NCBI RefSeq assembly: GCF_006159205.1
Contig: NZ_CP040812.1
Span: 1,426,001 to 1,490,000, forward strand
Direction of reading: 5' to 3'
Length of the DNA: 64,000 bases
Origin: Antarcticibacterium flavum
Lineage (GTDB): Bacteria; Bacteroidota; Bacteroidia; Flavobacteriales; Flavobacteriaceae
Part shown: in pieces, positions 42,901 to 52,619 of the stretch
Position numbering within the stretch: the stretch's first letter is position 1
How the letters are laid out: every line of letters begins with the position of its first letter
Notes under the pieces: model-generated
Database searches by the model: none
Told to the model about the DNA's origin: nothing
Seen by the model: the letters and a program-made list of their open reading frames with translations, nothing else
Made by a program: the position numbers and the translations under genes

Positions 42901-44655
42901 CTACTCCACCCTAATTTCCCCCCTAAGCGACACCGGCTTTCCATCTCCCGTAAATCCTTCCACGTGGATCTCGAAGTCGCCTTTGACATCTGAGGTGAAG
43001 AATTCTAAAGTGGCTGCATTATTTTCGAAATTAACCCCGGGTTGCCAGAGAAGCTGATAGCGGAAATCTGGGATGTTCTCATTGCTGTCACCATCGTACT
43101 GCTGTTTAAAATAGCGCTTTGCGGGTTGGGGTTTTTCCAGTTCCAGGAGGGTAATATGTTGCCCGGTAAGCCTCTCGTGGAAATTTCCATTGATGGTTCG
43201 CACATCCAGGACCCCCTGGAAAAGCTGGGGCCCCAGGTAGTAGTTGTCTTTTACAATCTTAATACTTTGCACTTCCGGGGCCGGGATATCGAGGAAGGTG
43301 GTGTGGTCCTGCACTACCACCCCGTCTACCAGGATTAGCGGAGGCATTCCCGAGGCTGTGGCATTCAAATAAGGCCGTACCATCACATTGGGCCTGCCAT
43401 TTACATTACGAACATAAGCCTCTTTGACGATCTCAATAAAAGTCTCCCTGAGAGTTAAAAACCGGGTATAATCATCAAGGTCATACTCGATGGTTTTCTT
43501 TTCGTAAAATGGCTTCCTCGATTCCCCGGTTAACAGGGTATCTGGTTTGACGCCGTAATACGCGTTCTCTATCTGATTGTAAACACTGCGCTGCACGATC
43601 ATTTCCTCCATTTGCGGAGTGATGTAAAATCTATTGAATTTAAGCTTATTAGGGTCTACGGCCGGGGTTTCTGCTAACCGGATCTGGTATTGGCTATTTT
43701 GATCTCCCAAGAGTTCTAAAAAAGCAGTCTCCCCTGAATATTCCCCATCTACATTAAAAAAGAAATCCCCGCTGGCGTTTGTCCGTGCTACTTTAACCAC
43801 GTAATCGTCTCCCGGGATGGACAGGATGATCTTATTATTTTGTACTGCAGAAGAGCCTTCATCTCCCACCGGCACGATCTTACCCTGTAACAGCTCCCCG
43901 CGGAGTTCGGGAAGGTAGACTTCTGTGGGATTACCCCTATCGGCCTGGTGGAATAACTTTCCAAAATCTAGTGCTCCCGGCATTTTGGGTTGGCCAATAT
44001 TTTCAGCTTTACGAACAGAAACAGAATAGTTTCCTTCTGCTGCGCTACCTTTTCCGCTAAGCTTCAGCAACACCTGCTCCCGGGGAGAATATTTCTGCTT
44101 AGTGATATGCAGGCTGAGATCACCGGAAGCAGTTGGGGCTTGTTGAGCTCCTTCCGCAGAGATCCTTAGGGAAAGTTTCACTCCTGAATCTTCTGTGGGA
44201 GTAACGGCACTTTGGTCGCCCCTGTATGGATTAAGAATGGCGATATCACTGCGGAAGATGTTCTCCTCCCCCCCGTTCAGCATCCACTGCGTATATCCCA
44301 GTAGTTTGTAATTACCCGAAGGCACAGCTGTGGGTATAAAGAAATCCCCACGGCCGGTGCCATTTTCAAGTTTCAGTTTATGCCTGAAGACCCGGTTGCC
44401 ATCCTCCCCCAGCAGTTCCACATAGGCAACTTTGCTAAGCGAACTGAGATTATTCGATCCCGCATCCAGGGTGTATATCTTATAATAGATATACTCCCCG
44501 GCAAATAAGAGGGAGTTATTATAATGCACAAAAACCTGTTCCTGCGGGATTTGGGCAACCCCCCCGGCCTGTGCCGGGCTAAGGTTGGTTTGAGCCATCA
44601 CCACGCTGCTAAAAAGCAGGAGAAAAAATTTTATTGATCTTTTAATTTCTGTCAT
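42901..44655 (-). CDS. Exported MG2/plug-like protein of a TonB operon
   Basis: A 584-residue protein with a signal peptide ending near VVMAQ. The N-terminal part (VFVHYNNSLLFAGEYIYYKIYTLDAGSNNLSSLSKVAYVELL) resembles the MG2/macroglobulin-like beta domains of Bacteroidota surface proteins. A second region near 180-300 repeats the same fold. Residues about 340-500 contain a TonB-receptor plug-like segment (PYLNATASGMPPLILVDGVVV ... VQSIKIVKDNYYLGP). No barrel follows. It is the last gene of a five-gene minus-strand unit with two DUF4249 genes and a TonB receptor, 3 bp from its neighbour. Substrate unknown. Confidence 0.72.
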   Translation of the reverse strand: MTEIKRSIKFFLLLFSSVVMAQTNLSPAQAGGVAQIPQEQVFVHYNNSLLFAGEYIYYKIYTLDAGSNNLSSLSKVAYVELLGEDGNRVFRHKLKLENGTGRGDFFIPTAVPSGNYKLLGYTQWMLNGGEENIFRSDIAILNPYRGDQSAVTPTEDSGVKLSLRISAEGAQQAPTASGDLSLHITKQKYSPREQVLLKLSGKGSAAEGNYSVSVRKAENIGQPKMPGALDFGKLFHQADRGNPTEVYLPELRGELLQGKIVPVGDEGSSAVQNNKIILSIPGDDYVVKVARTNASGDFFFNVDGEYSGETAFLELLGDQNSQYQIRLAETPAVDPNKLKFNRFYITPQMEEMIVQRSVYNQIENAYYGVKPDTLLTGESRKPFYEKKTIEYDLDDYTRFLTLRETFIEIVKEAYVRNVNGRPNVMVRPYLNATASGMPPLILVDGVVVQDHTTFLDIPAPEVQSIKIVKDNYYLGPQLFQGVLDVRTINGNFHERLTGQHITLLELEKPQPAKRYFKQQYDGDSNENIPDFRYQLLWQPGVNFENNAATLEFFTSDVKGDFEIHVEGFTGDGKPVSLRGEIRVE

Positions 44656-44658
44656 ACC

Positions 44659-45855
44659 TTATTCTTCTAACCAAAATTCCGGAACCTCATTTGTTCCCAG
44701 CAGGGTGCAGTCCACACACTCAGCATTCACTACCTGGTAAGGACCCGCGTCCTCACCCGATAAACCTGAAGGCCCTAAATATTTTACCCACCCCATTTCC
44801 AGCAGGGAGATCAAATTCTCTTCTCGTGGCTGCGGAATTATGGAAGGTGTACCTATATCACAATCATCTGTAAAATGAGGCCTGCTGTCCTGCGGCCCAT
44901 AAAAATCTGAATAATTGAAATAGATCCTTTTTGAGGAAAAGGAGGATACATTGAACATTCCTACCACCTTCTCTTCGGGATCGTTTACATTATAAATGTT
45001 CCCCACCACAAATCCCGGCTGATTTTGAGAAAAAACATTGTCTGCTCCTGCCAATTTTTTCAGGGTTTCATAGTAGGCAAAAGCCTCGGGCGACAGGGCA
45101 TATTGCCTGACCAGGATGCTGTAACGCCTGGAGCTTATGGGATTACCGGTTTCGATAAAGCGCACCAGCAATCCCTCCAAATTATTCTCCTGTAAGGAAG
45201 TGGTTGCAGCCAGGATAATATCATTGGAGGCTACCGTATTATAGCAAGTCGTCTCTTCTTTAGTTTTTAGAACCTCCACAAACTCCCCATCTATATAAGT
45301 AAGGTCAAAAATATTGGAATAGCGGGAAATGATCTTATAAGTTTCTTCATATTTATAGCGGTAGTAGCGGGCAGCATCTGGTGAATTATAATTATCAATA
45401 AACAAAGCTACACCATCATCACCATTATAATTGGTGCGGCGGGCGTACAACTCATCAATCGGGCTGCTTACCTGAAGTGTGGTGGGATCTGACTCATACT
45501 CGCTTCCCGCAACGACGATATGCAGCCGGTAATTCCTGCCGGCAACTGCAGCAAATTCCTCCCGGGAAAAATATCTTCCCGGTTCTGCTTCCTCAAAGAG
45601 AAATATGTTTCCGCTCTCATCTGTGATCCTTACATCTGCCCCGGTTTGTGGCGCAGGGGTGTTGCCTCCTACCATAAACGATCTTGTGAGCAGCACTTCC
45701 TGCCTTTTCAATTCATCTGTAATAGTTGCTTCCACCACAAGGGCGTCCTCAAAGGTTTCAGCTTCATAATCATAGGGTTCTATACAACTATGCAGCAGCA
45801 GTACGGTTAAGAACAGCAAAAGGAATCGCGGATTATATTTACCAATTATTTTCAT
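44659..45855 (-). CDS. DUF4249 lipoprotein, paralogue 2
   Basis: The ATG at 45855 gives a proper lipoprotein signal (LLLHSC) and removes an overlap of the open frame with the upstream gene; an ATG nine codons earlier also exists. The 398-residue product is a DUF4249 protein: CIEPYDYEAETFEDALVVEATITDE near the N-terminus, YSILVRQYALSPEAFAYYETLKKL in the middle and HFTDDCDIGTPSIIPQP near the C-terminus. DUF4249 lipoproteins accompany STN-type TonB receptors in Bacteroidota, probably as surface partners. It is a close tandem copy of the next gene. Confidence 0.85.
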   Translation of the reverse strand: MKIIGKYNPRFLLLFLTVLLLHSCIEPYDYEAETFEDALVVEATITDELKRQEVLLTRSFMVGGNTPAPQTGADVRITDESGNIFLFEEAEPGRYFSREEFAAVAGRNYRLHIVVAGSEYESDPTTLQVSSPIDELYARRTNYNGDDGVALFIDNYNSPDAARYYRYKYEETYKIISRYSNIFDLTYIDGEFVEVLKTKEETTCYNTVASNDIILAATTSLQENNLEGLLVRFIETGNPISSRRYSILVRQYALSPEAFAYYETLKKLAGADNVFSQNQPGFVVGNIYNVNDPEEKVVGMFNVSSFSSKRIYFNYSDFYGPQDSRPHFTDDCDIGTPSIIPQPREENLISLLEMGWVKYLGPSGLSGEDAGPYQVVNAECVDCTLLGTNEVPEFWLEE

Positions 45856-45866
45856 CTTCGATCTTT

Positions 45867-47084
45867 TTATTCTTCCTCCCAAAAATCGGGTACCTCATTC
45901 GTGCCCAGCAGGGTACAATCTACACATTCTGCATTCACAAACATATATGGGCCTACATCATCTATAGCTCCTATCACTCCTGTTTCCTCTCCGGCAAGAT
46001 GGGATAAGCCCAGGTATTTTATCCATCCCAGTTCGAGGAATGCGATCACATTATCTGCTGCTTCCTGCGGATTAATAGGCGGAGTACTAATATCACAATC
46101 ATCGGTGAAATGTGGCCGGTCGTATTCAGGTCCGTAAAAATCGGAATAATTGAAATAGATCCTTTTTGAAGAAACCGAGGAAACATTGAACATCCCCACG
46201 ACCATTTCTTCGGGATCGTTTACCTTATATATATTTCCGGTCACGAAACCGGGCTGATTCTGGGAAAAAACATTATCTGATCCCGATAATTTTTTCAAAG
46301 TTTCATAGTATGTAAAAGCTTCCGGCGAAAGGGCCTGTTGCTCTAAAAGGATGCTGTAGCGCCTGGAACCAATTGGATTACGGCTGTCTATAAACCTCAC
46401 CAGGAAACCTTCCAGGTTATTCTCTTGCAGCGAGGTAGTGGCTGCCAGAATGATATCATTGGAGGGAACAGTGTTGTAACAAATCCTTTCCTCCTTTGTT
46501 TTTGGCACCTCCCGGAATTGCCCGTCCTCATATACCATATCAAAGTCGTGGAAATAACGGGAAATGATCTTATAGGTCTCTTCATATTTATAGCGAAAAT
46601 ATGTGGCAGCATCCTCTGGATTATAGTTATCTATCAACAGCGCCACCCCATCATCCCCATTAAAGGTAGTGCGCCGGGCGTAAAGATCATCAATTGGGCT
46701 GCTTTCCTCCAGGGTGGTTGGATGGGATTCATATCGCCCTGTAGTAGTTGTAATATGAAGCCGGTAATTTCTGTTTGGCACCGCAGCAAATTCCTCAAGA
46801 GATAGATACCTCCCCGGCTCCACCTCCCTAAATAAGTAACTATTCCCGCTGTCATCATATACCCATACGCTTGCAGATTGTGGCATAGGGGTGTCATACC
46901 CCACCATAAAGGATCTTGTAAGCAGTACCTCCTGCCGTTTGAATTCATCTGTAATATTGGCTTCCACCACCATAATATTTTCATAGGATTCCGCTTCAAA
47001 ATCATATGGCTCTATACAACCTTGCAGCAGCGCGGTTAAGAACAGCATAAGGAGCCCACGGTAATATCTGTCGATCATTTTCAT
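45867..47084 (-). CDS. DUF4249 lipoprotein, paralogue 1
   Basis: A 405-residue lipoprotein (LLQGC lipobox) nearly collinear with its downstream paralogue: CIEPYDFEAESYENIMVVEANITDE, RRTTFNGDDGVALLIDNYN and YSILLEQQALSPEAFTYYETLKKL. The high identity along the whole length shows a recent tandem duplication with diversification in the C-terminal part. It lies 18 bp after the TonB receptor gene. Confidence 0.87.
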   Translation of the reverse strand: MKMIDRYYRGLLMLFLTALLQGCIEPYDFEAESYENIMVVEANITDEFKRQEVLLTRSFMVGYDTPMPQSASVWVYDDSGNSYLFREVEPGRYLSLEEFAAVPNRNYRLHITTTTGRYESHPTTLEESSPIDDLYARRTTFNGDDGVALLIDNYNPEDAATYFRYKYEETYKIISRYFHDFDMVYEDGQFREVPKTKEERICYNTVPSNDIILAATTSLQENNLEGFLVRFIDSRNPIGSRRYSILLEQQALSPEAFTYYETLKKLSGSDNVFSQNQPGFVTGNIYKVNDPEEMVVGMFNVSSVSSKRIYFNYSDFYGPEYDRPHFTDDCDISTPPINPQEAADNVIAFLELGWIKYLGLSHLAGEETGVIGAIDDVGPYMFVNAECVDCTLLGTNEVPDFWEEE

Positions 47085-47102
47085 TTTCTCTTTTGCTGAA
47101 GG

Positions 47103-49868
47103 TTAAAACCTGAAATTATACGTAATGGTAGGCACCGGGATCGCAAATATGGAACTCTGGTATGCCTTTACCTCTCCTGCCTCGGTCACAAAAAATACCG
47201 AGTAAGGGTTATTCCTGCCCAACACATTATACACTGAAATATTCCAGAAGCTGTGGGCAAATTTCTTTATCCTGTGATCCCCTTCCACGTTGAAACTTAC
47301 ATCCAGGCGATAATAATCGGGGATGCGGTATTCATTCCTGTTACTGTACATCACGTACTGTGAGCCTCCCTCGACAAATTTGCCCACCGGCACCGTTACC
47401 GGCCTTCCTGTTTGGTAAACGAAATTGGCAGAAAAGCTGAAGCGTTTTGTGATCTTGTAATTGGCCACCATACTCAGGTCGTGTGGCTTGTCAAAATTGG
47501 AAGGGAAATATTCCCCGTTGTTCACCCGCTCTTCACGAAATTCGCTGTCCAGCTTGATGAAGGACCTGGAATAGGTATACCCCAGCCAGCCGTTTAACTT
47601 TCCTATGGTTTTTTTCAGCAGGAATTCTGCTCCATAAGCCCTGCCTTCTCCCTGCAGCACTTCGGTCTCAATAGCTTCATTGAGGAACATCTCTGCCCCC
47701 ACTTTGTAGTCAAGGATATTATTTGAAGTTTTATAGAAGCCTTCCACACTTAACTCATAAGTGTTATTATCCAGATTTTGATAAAAACCAAGGGAGTATT
47801 GATTTGCCCGCTGTGGAGCGATGTTGATGTCACTGAGTTTATACGTATCTGTAGGCGACGCGGTGGTATTATTGGAAAGGCTGTGAATGTACTGGTAGGT
47901 ATTGTTATAACTCACTTTGACTGAAAGATCCCGGGTGAGCAGATACCTGCTGCTTAAGCGCACTTCGGGCCCGGCATAGGTCTCCATAAATTCATTGTCA
48001 TCATACTCGCGCCTCTCAATTTTTGTTGACAATCGCCTTGGTACTCCCGGCTCATAGATGTTCTGCTCCCGGGCACCAAGCGCGGCAAAAACCGAAAACC
48101 GAATCCCGGCATTCACCAGCAACTTATCTGTCACATTAAAACTGTCCTCGAAGTATACCGCGCCTTCCAGCCCCCTCTCGGTATCCAGCCGCAGGGGCCT
48201 CACTATGGAATTTTCCCCCAGGGGCGCGATCTCTCCCGGCATCACATTATAGAGTTTTCCCGATATCCCGTAGTTAAAGCGGTGTTTGGGGTTTAACTGA
48301 AAGTCCATATTCAGCTTTGCCTCGGTCTCATTGATGTTGTAACCCGATGTGAAATTATTGCTGAAATCGCTGTCATAATCTATATCAAAAGCATAATCGC
48401 TATTGGTAAGGATCACGCTCCCACGATGCCTGTCAGAAAGTTTATGATTAAGCCTGATGGTGGCCATTCGGTTGGAAAACCTGTGAAGGGAATCGGCAGT
48501 GATGCTGAAGGAGTCCCTGCTGTAATAGCCAGTTACGCTTAGATCTGTATTATCGCTGAATTTGTGGTTGTACTTGATATTACCGTCATAGAAAGAAGCA
48601 CTCCTGTCGCTCAGGGTTTCCTCATCAAGGCTTTTCAGGATCCAGTCGCTATAGGTGCTCCTCACCCCCACCAGCAATCCGGAAGTTTCCTTGATAATTG
48701 GGACCTCCAGGGCCACATTCCCAGTAACGGGCCCTATAGAAACCTCCCCTGAGAATTTTTCAGTATTTGCATCTTTGGTACGCAGGTCAAAGACAGAGGA
48801 CAACCTGCCCCCGTACTGCGCGGGGATGCTGCCTTTATAAATAGTCACATCGCCGGTGGTGAAGGGGTTGATAGCAGAAAATATTCCGAAGAAATGCGCG
48901 GGATTATACATCACCGCATCATCGAGCAGGATAAGGTTTTGATCTGCATTCCCGCCCCGTACATTGAAGCCCGCCGCGCCTTCCCCGGCAGTGGAGATCC
49001 CGGGCAGGGTTGTAGCTACCCTCATAATGTCACGCTCACCCAAAATAAGCGGAATGTTCCTTATTTCCCTTACATCAATTGTCTCCTCCCCGGCGTAGGC
49101 ATTCTTCACATTCTTATCAAGATTGGATTCGAGGAAAACCTCGCCCAGGGCTTCGAAATTTTCAGATAATTGTAAGTTCAGCTCCCCGTCATTATAGATC
49201 ACCACCCGCATTTGCAGATTTTCGCTCCCCAGGCTGCGCGTTTCGAGGATATTCTCCCCGGCCGGCAGCTGCAGGGAATAAAAACCAGAATCACTGGTCA
49301 CCGCACCAATATTACGGCCCCGTACCAATACCGCGAGATTGGGAATTGGCTCCCCGGTCTCGCGGTCATAGATATAACCAGATAAACTCAACCTGCTCCT
49401 GTTCGTCGCCCTGTCTTCCCTTCCAATATAAACGGTTTCCATAGGCGCCGTGGTCGCGGTCTTATTCCCGGTATAGAAAACAGGATCATAGGCCTCTTCC
49501 TCTACTTCCCGCTCTGCCACGGCTTCCTGTTTTTCCTCAAAGAAACCGCGGGGCAGCTCGTCGTAGATGATATTGTTACGGGTGAGCACAACGCGGCCCC
49601 CATCCATAAAATAATAGTTGATGTAGGTATCCTTAAAGATCTCCTCGAGCACCTTCGTTACCGGGGCGTTTTGATACTTGCCGCTCACCCTCCTGTTCTC
49701 AAACCAGGCTTCCACATAATAAAACTGAAGATTGGTAGTTTGCTTTAACTGCTCGAGAACTTCAGGAATAAGGGCATTCTCAAAATTTATAGAAACTTGT
49801 TTTTCCTGCTCCTGTGACTGAGAGATCTGGAAACAAAAGAAAAGCGCTATCAGTAATAATTTCTTCAT
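47103..49868 (-). CDS. TonB-dependent receptor with N-terminal STN domain
   Basis: A 921-residue outer-membrane receptor. In order: signal peptide (to about 18), STN domain (VSINFENALIPEVLEQLKQTTNLQFYY ... about 22-95), linker, carboxypeptidase-like domain (LSGYIYDRETGEPIPNLAVLVRG, about 160-240), plug (LPGISTAGEGAAGFNVRGGNADQNLILLDDAVMYNPAHFFG) and a barrel ending in aromatic TYNFRF. An STN domain usually means signalling to an anti-sigma factor, but no sigma/anti-sigma pair is adjacent. The start overlaps the stop of the upstream gene by 4 bp. DUF4249 genes follow. Confidence 0.93.
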   Translation of the reverse strand: MKKLLLIALFFCFQISQSQEQEKQVSINFENALIPEVLEQLKQTTNLQFYYVEAWFENRRVSGKYQNAPVTKVLEEIFKDTYINYYFMDGGRVVLTRNNIIYDELPRGFFEEKQEAVAEREVEEEAYDPVFYTGNKTATTAPMETVYIGREDRATNRSRLSLSGYIYDRETGEPIPNLAVLVRGRNIGAVTSDSGFYSLQLPAGENILETRSLGSENLQMRVVIYNDGELNLQLSENFEALGEVFLESNLDKNVKNAYAGEETIDVREIRNIPLILGERDIMRVATTLPGISTAGEGAAGFNVRGGNADQNLILLDDAVMYNPAHFFGIFSAINPFTTGDVTIYKGSIPAQYGGRLSSVFDLRTKDANTEKFSGEVSIGPVTGNVALEVPIIKETSGLLVGVRSTYSDWILKSLDEETLSDRSASFYDGNIKYNHKFSDNTDLSVTGYYSRDSFSITADSLHRFSNRMATIRLNHKLSDRHRGSVILTNSDYAFDIDYDSDFSNNFTSGYNINETEAKLNMDFQLNPKHRFNYGISGKLYNVMPGEIAPLGENSIVRPLRLDTERGLEGAVYFEDSFNVTDKLLVNAGIRFSVFAALGAREQNIYEPGVPRRLSTKIERREYDDNEFMETYAGPEVRLSSRYLLTRDLSVKVSYNNTYQYIHSLSNNTTASPTDTYKLSDINIAPQRANQYSLGFYQNLDNNTYELSVEGFYKTSNNILDYKVGAEMFLNEAIETEVLQGEGRAYGAEFLLKKTIGKLNGWLGYTYSRSFIKLDSEFREERVNNGEYFPSNFDKPHDLSMVANYKITKRFSFSANFVYQTGRPVTVPVGKFVEGGSQYVMYSNRNEYRIPDYYRLDVSFNVEGDHRIKKFAHSFWNISVYNVLGRNNPYSVFFVTEAGEVKAYQSSIFAIPVPTITYNFRF

Positions 49869-50599
49869 TTCCCAGCTGTATTAGAATGAGACAATTGTTC
49901 CAGCCTTCCCGCCAGTTCCCTCATAAAAATATCGGGATTGTTCTTTGACAGCTTCCGCCGCTCGCGGTAGAACCGCCTTATCTCACGGGCATTACCGGGA
50001 AAAGCACTTATAACCTCCCGCCGGGAATTGGCAGGATGAAAATCCTCTTCAATTGCGATGGCATATCCCGGAGTATCGTCGTAGAATTCATAGTAAGTAT
50101 AAGATCTGTCCAGGAATTTCCGGTATTTTTTCCTGTGCTTCTTCAGCAGTTTTAGTTGTCCTGTTTCCAGCAGCACTTCATAAAATCCGTGTACCGCAGC
50201 GGTAGTATCGGCATTGATATTTATAAAGTCATAGCCATCCAGGTGGAATTCCGCAATCCTGGATTGGTGAATTTGCAAAGGCTTGCTTCCCGTACCCCGC
50301 AGTAATAACAGGTCATCATAGACATTGTATTTCATATCGACCTCATAGTAGGGCTGTCCCTCATAAACAAGGCTTCCGGGAGAGTAGTAGATGCTGCCCA
50401 GGAATTTTTGCCGGTCATTTACTGTCACGTGCTGCTCGATATATTCTATCCCATTAAAAAGGCCTGTATTCTCCTTTCCCACCACGGCGTCAAACCACTT
50501 ATAGGCAGCCATGGGATCCTGCGCCTCCTGCGCCGCGAGAGGGGGAATATTGATGATTGCTGAAAAAAGGAACAGGAAAGGCCAATTTAAACTCTTCAT
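49865..50599 (-). CDS. Hypothetical exported protein, first gene of the TonB operon
   Basis: A 244-residue protein with signal peptide ending near PLAAQ. It has YDFININADTTAAVHGFYEVLLETGQLKLLKKHRKKYR in the middle and a basic C-terminal region (REIRRFYRERRKLSKNN). No family is recognised with confidence. Its 4-bp overlap with the TonB receptor start implies translational coupling, so it is probably part of the same envelope system. Confidence 0.75.
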   Translation of the reverse strand: MKSLNWPFLFLFSAIINIPPLAAQEAQDPMAAYKWFDAVVGKENTGLFNGIEYIEQHVTVNDRQKFLGSIYYSPGSLVYEGQPYYEVDMKYNVYDDLLLLRGTGSKPLQIHQSRIAEFHLDGYDFININADTTAAVHGFYEVLLETGQLKLLKKHRKKYRKFLDRSYTYYEFYDDTPGYAIAIEEDFHPANSRREVISAFPGNAREIRRFYRERRKLSKNNPDIFMRELAGRLEQLSHSNTAGK

Positions 50600-50734
50600 A
50601 GTGACTCTTGATGATTGATGAGGCAGGAGTATCTAAATAAGGCTGAAAATTAGCCTCAAAGCAATACGATTGTAGGGAACGGTTCCTGCTGAAGGGTTGA
50701 AATTAAGAAGATTTTTGGAAATGATGAAGGTTTG

Positions 50735-51215
50735 TTGGAAAATGTTGTTGGTTGTCTGTTGTCGGTTGTCTGTTGGCGGTTGTCTGTTGTAGGTTGTCTG
50801 TTGTAGGTTGTAGGTTGTATGTTGTAGGTTGTAGGTTGAAAAATTGTGAAGAGTGGAAAGTGGAGAGTGGATAGTTGGGACGTGTTACTGGGTTGTGGGT
50901 TGTGGGTTGTGGGTTGTGGGTTGTGGGTTGTGGGTTGTGGGTTGTCGGTTGTAGTTGTAGGTTGTAGGTTGTAGGTTGTAGGTTGTAGGTTTGTAGGTTT
51001 GTGATTTTTTTGCGAGGTTAATTTTTTTTTCTTCGAGGCTAATAGTATTTTAACCACAGAGTTTTGAAGGGAGTTTAAAAAATTGAGTTGCACGGAGGGA
51101 AACGGATTGCGCGGAAAAAATTTCCCCTCCTCCGGAGGGGTGCCCGAAAGGTGGGGTGGGAGCTGCGGGAACGGGATTATTCTTGAAGTATAAACGAATA
51201 AAGCGGAATTGAATT
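50735..51215 (+). repeat. Heptamer block H8 and element A, copy 6
   Basis: GTTGTCTG/GTTGGCG, GGTTGTA, AGTGGAA-GAGTGGATAGTTGGGACG (about 50846-50882), GGTTGTG and GGTTGTA runs (50735-51002) lead into A copy 6 (51003-51215), which keeps the hairpin CCCCTCCTCCGGAGGGG but has no B part. The stretch from 50600 holds only promoter-like sequence (CAAAGCAA at 50657 resembles a -7 box on the minus strand). Confidence 0.8.
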
Positions 51216-51246
51216 CCCCTGTACCTGCCGGATATTCTATCGGAGG

Positions 51247-52020
51247 TTATTCGGCGATATCTTCTTGCAACAAAAGGGCTGCGCAGAGGTTGGCCAGCAG
51301 GAATCGTTCTGAAGGATCTGTGGTATGGAAAAAGACCCGGCCTGCATCAACAAGGGAAACCGCAGCTACGGGTTCTTCGTTTTTATTAAAGATCTCATAA
51401 CCAATGGAACCCATGATTAAATTTTGAGGACCCTTTTTTCCTTCAATTTTTGTAATTGGTTTTAAGACATAGTATTGTTCCTCACTTGCGGCAAACAAAC
51501 CTTTGTACTCCTTTGCGAATACCTGTGCGGCTTCATTATTAAGGATAAGTTCCCAGGGCTGGAATTCATTATTGATAAAAAGCTGCAGGTAAAAAATGTT
51601 ATTTCCGGAGAGGGTTACTCCGAAAAAATCCTCCACCAGCCCCCCAAGATTTTTATTTAGCTGCAGTTCTTCCGCAGCGAATTCAGATATTGCATAAACG
51701 ATTGCGCGGTTTCCGTGAATGTCTTCCATTTGAAAAGAGAAAGTCTGGGCCTTTTCAATGGTTGTATAAGACAGTATATCGCGACCGCCGGCTCCAACGG
51801 GCACGCCAAAACCTCCTTCCCTGCCCCTGGTCCAGGAGCGTTTTACTTTAGAAGTTTGAAACTCCCCAAATGACAGCTTTTGATTGATCAACAATCCCTG
51901 TCTTCCCTTTACGTCCAGACTCTGCACCTCAGCCATTCCGGAATTGGATAAAGCGGGTTTCATAGGAGTACATCCTGAAACACTAACTATTAAACCTACC
52001 AAAAGTAAAATTGTTCTCAT
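51247..52020 (-). CDS. Hypothetical lipoprotein, 257 residues
   Basis: A lipoprotein with VSGC lipobox (Cys17). The mature part has RQGLLINQKLSFGEFQTSKVKRSWTRGREGG and ends ERFLLANLCAALLLQEDIAE. It looks like a soluble mixed alpha/beta periplasmic protein. No family is recognised. It stands alone between repeat blocks; an AATACGATTG element (minus: CAATCGTATT) lies about 25 bp upstream and is shared with the operon starting at 50599. Confidence 0.72.
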   Translation of the reverse strand: MRTILLLVGLIVSVSGCTPMKPALSNSGMAEVQSLDVKGRQGLLINQKLSFGEFQTSKVKRSWTRGREGGFGVPVGAGGRDILSYTTIEKAQTFSFQMEDIHGNRAIVYAISEFAAEELQLNKNLGGLVEDFFGVTLSGNNIFYLQLFINNEFQPWELILNNEAAQVFAKEYKGLFAASEEQYYVLKPITKIEGKKGPQNLIMGSIGYEIFNKNEEPVAAVSLVDAGRVFFHTTDPSERFLLANLCAALLLQEDIAE

Positions 52021-52074
52021 ATGATTTAGATAAAAATCCTTCTAATAATACGATTGGAGGGGGAAAATGTTACA

Positions 52075-52220
52075 GGGTTGTGAGTTGTGGGTTGTGGGTT
52101 GTCTGTTGTGGGTTGTGGGTTGTGGGTTGTCTGTGGTCGGTTGTAGGTTGTAGGTTGTAGGTTGTAGGTTGTAGGTTGTGGGTTGTAGGATGTAGGTTGT
52201 AGGTTGTAGGTTGTAGGTTT
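52075..52220. repeat. Heptanucleotide repeat block H9
   Basis: GGTTGTG, GTTGTCT and then a run of GGTTGTA units leading into element A copy 7. Confidence 0.85.
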
Positions 52221-52618
52221 GATTTTTTGGGCGAGGTTAATTTTCTTTACTAGGAGGCTAATGGTAGTTTAAACACAGAGTTTTAAAGAAGTTGAAAAAA
52301 TGGAGTTGCACGGAGTTGGATGGATTAGTCGTTAGTCATTAGTCGTTAGACGTTAGTGGGGCCTGGGGCGAAGTTTGGGATTTGGGATTTGGGATTTGGG
52401 ATTTGGGATTTGGGATTTGGGATTTGGAATTTGGAATTTGGAATTGAAGATTTCCCCTCCTGCGGAGGGGTGCCCGAAGGGCGGGGTGGGAACTGCGGGA
52501 ACGGGATTATTCTTGAAGCAGAAGCGAGCAGAGTGTAAAAAAAGTCTTCATAGAATACCCTAACTAACTCCTTTCTCTTTTCCCGCTTTGCCCCTCCCTA
52601 AAGGGTGGCGGGAAAAGT
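52221..52618 (+). repeat. Element A/B, copy 7, interrupted by a heptamer block
   Basis: The left part (52221-52322) ends at GCACGGAGTTGGATGGATTA; the right part restarts at AAGATTTCCCCTCCTGCGG (about 52448) and continues to the B hairpin (52577-52618). Between them (about 52323-52447) lie TTAGTCG-type, then GGGATTT/GGAATTT heptamers. In intact copies the two sides are joined by only about 8 bases, so the heptamer tract entered the element. Confidence 0.82.
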
Positions 52619-52619
52619 G

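Noticed and set aside
50656..51093. 145-residue frame with QPTTYNL-type heptapeptide repeats
   Set aside because: It is a translation of GGTTGTA-type heptamers; three 7-bp units give seven codons, so any frame yields a heptapeptide repeat. No start signal or other protein feature.
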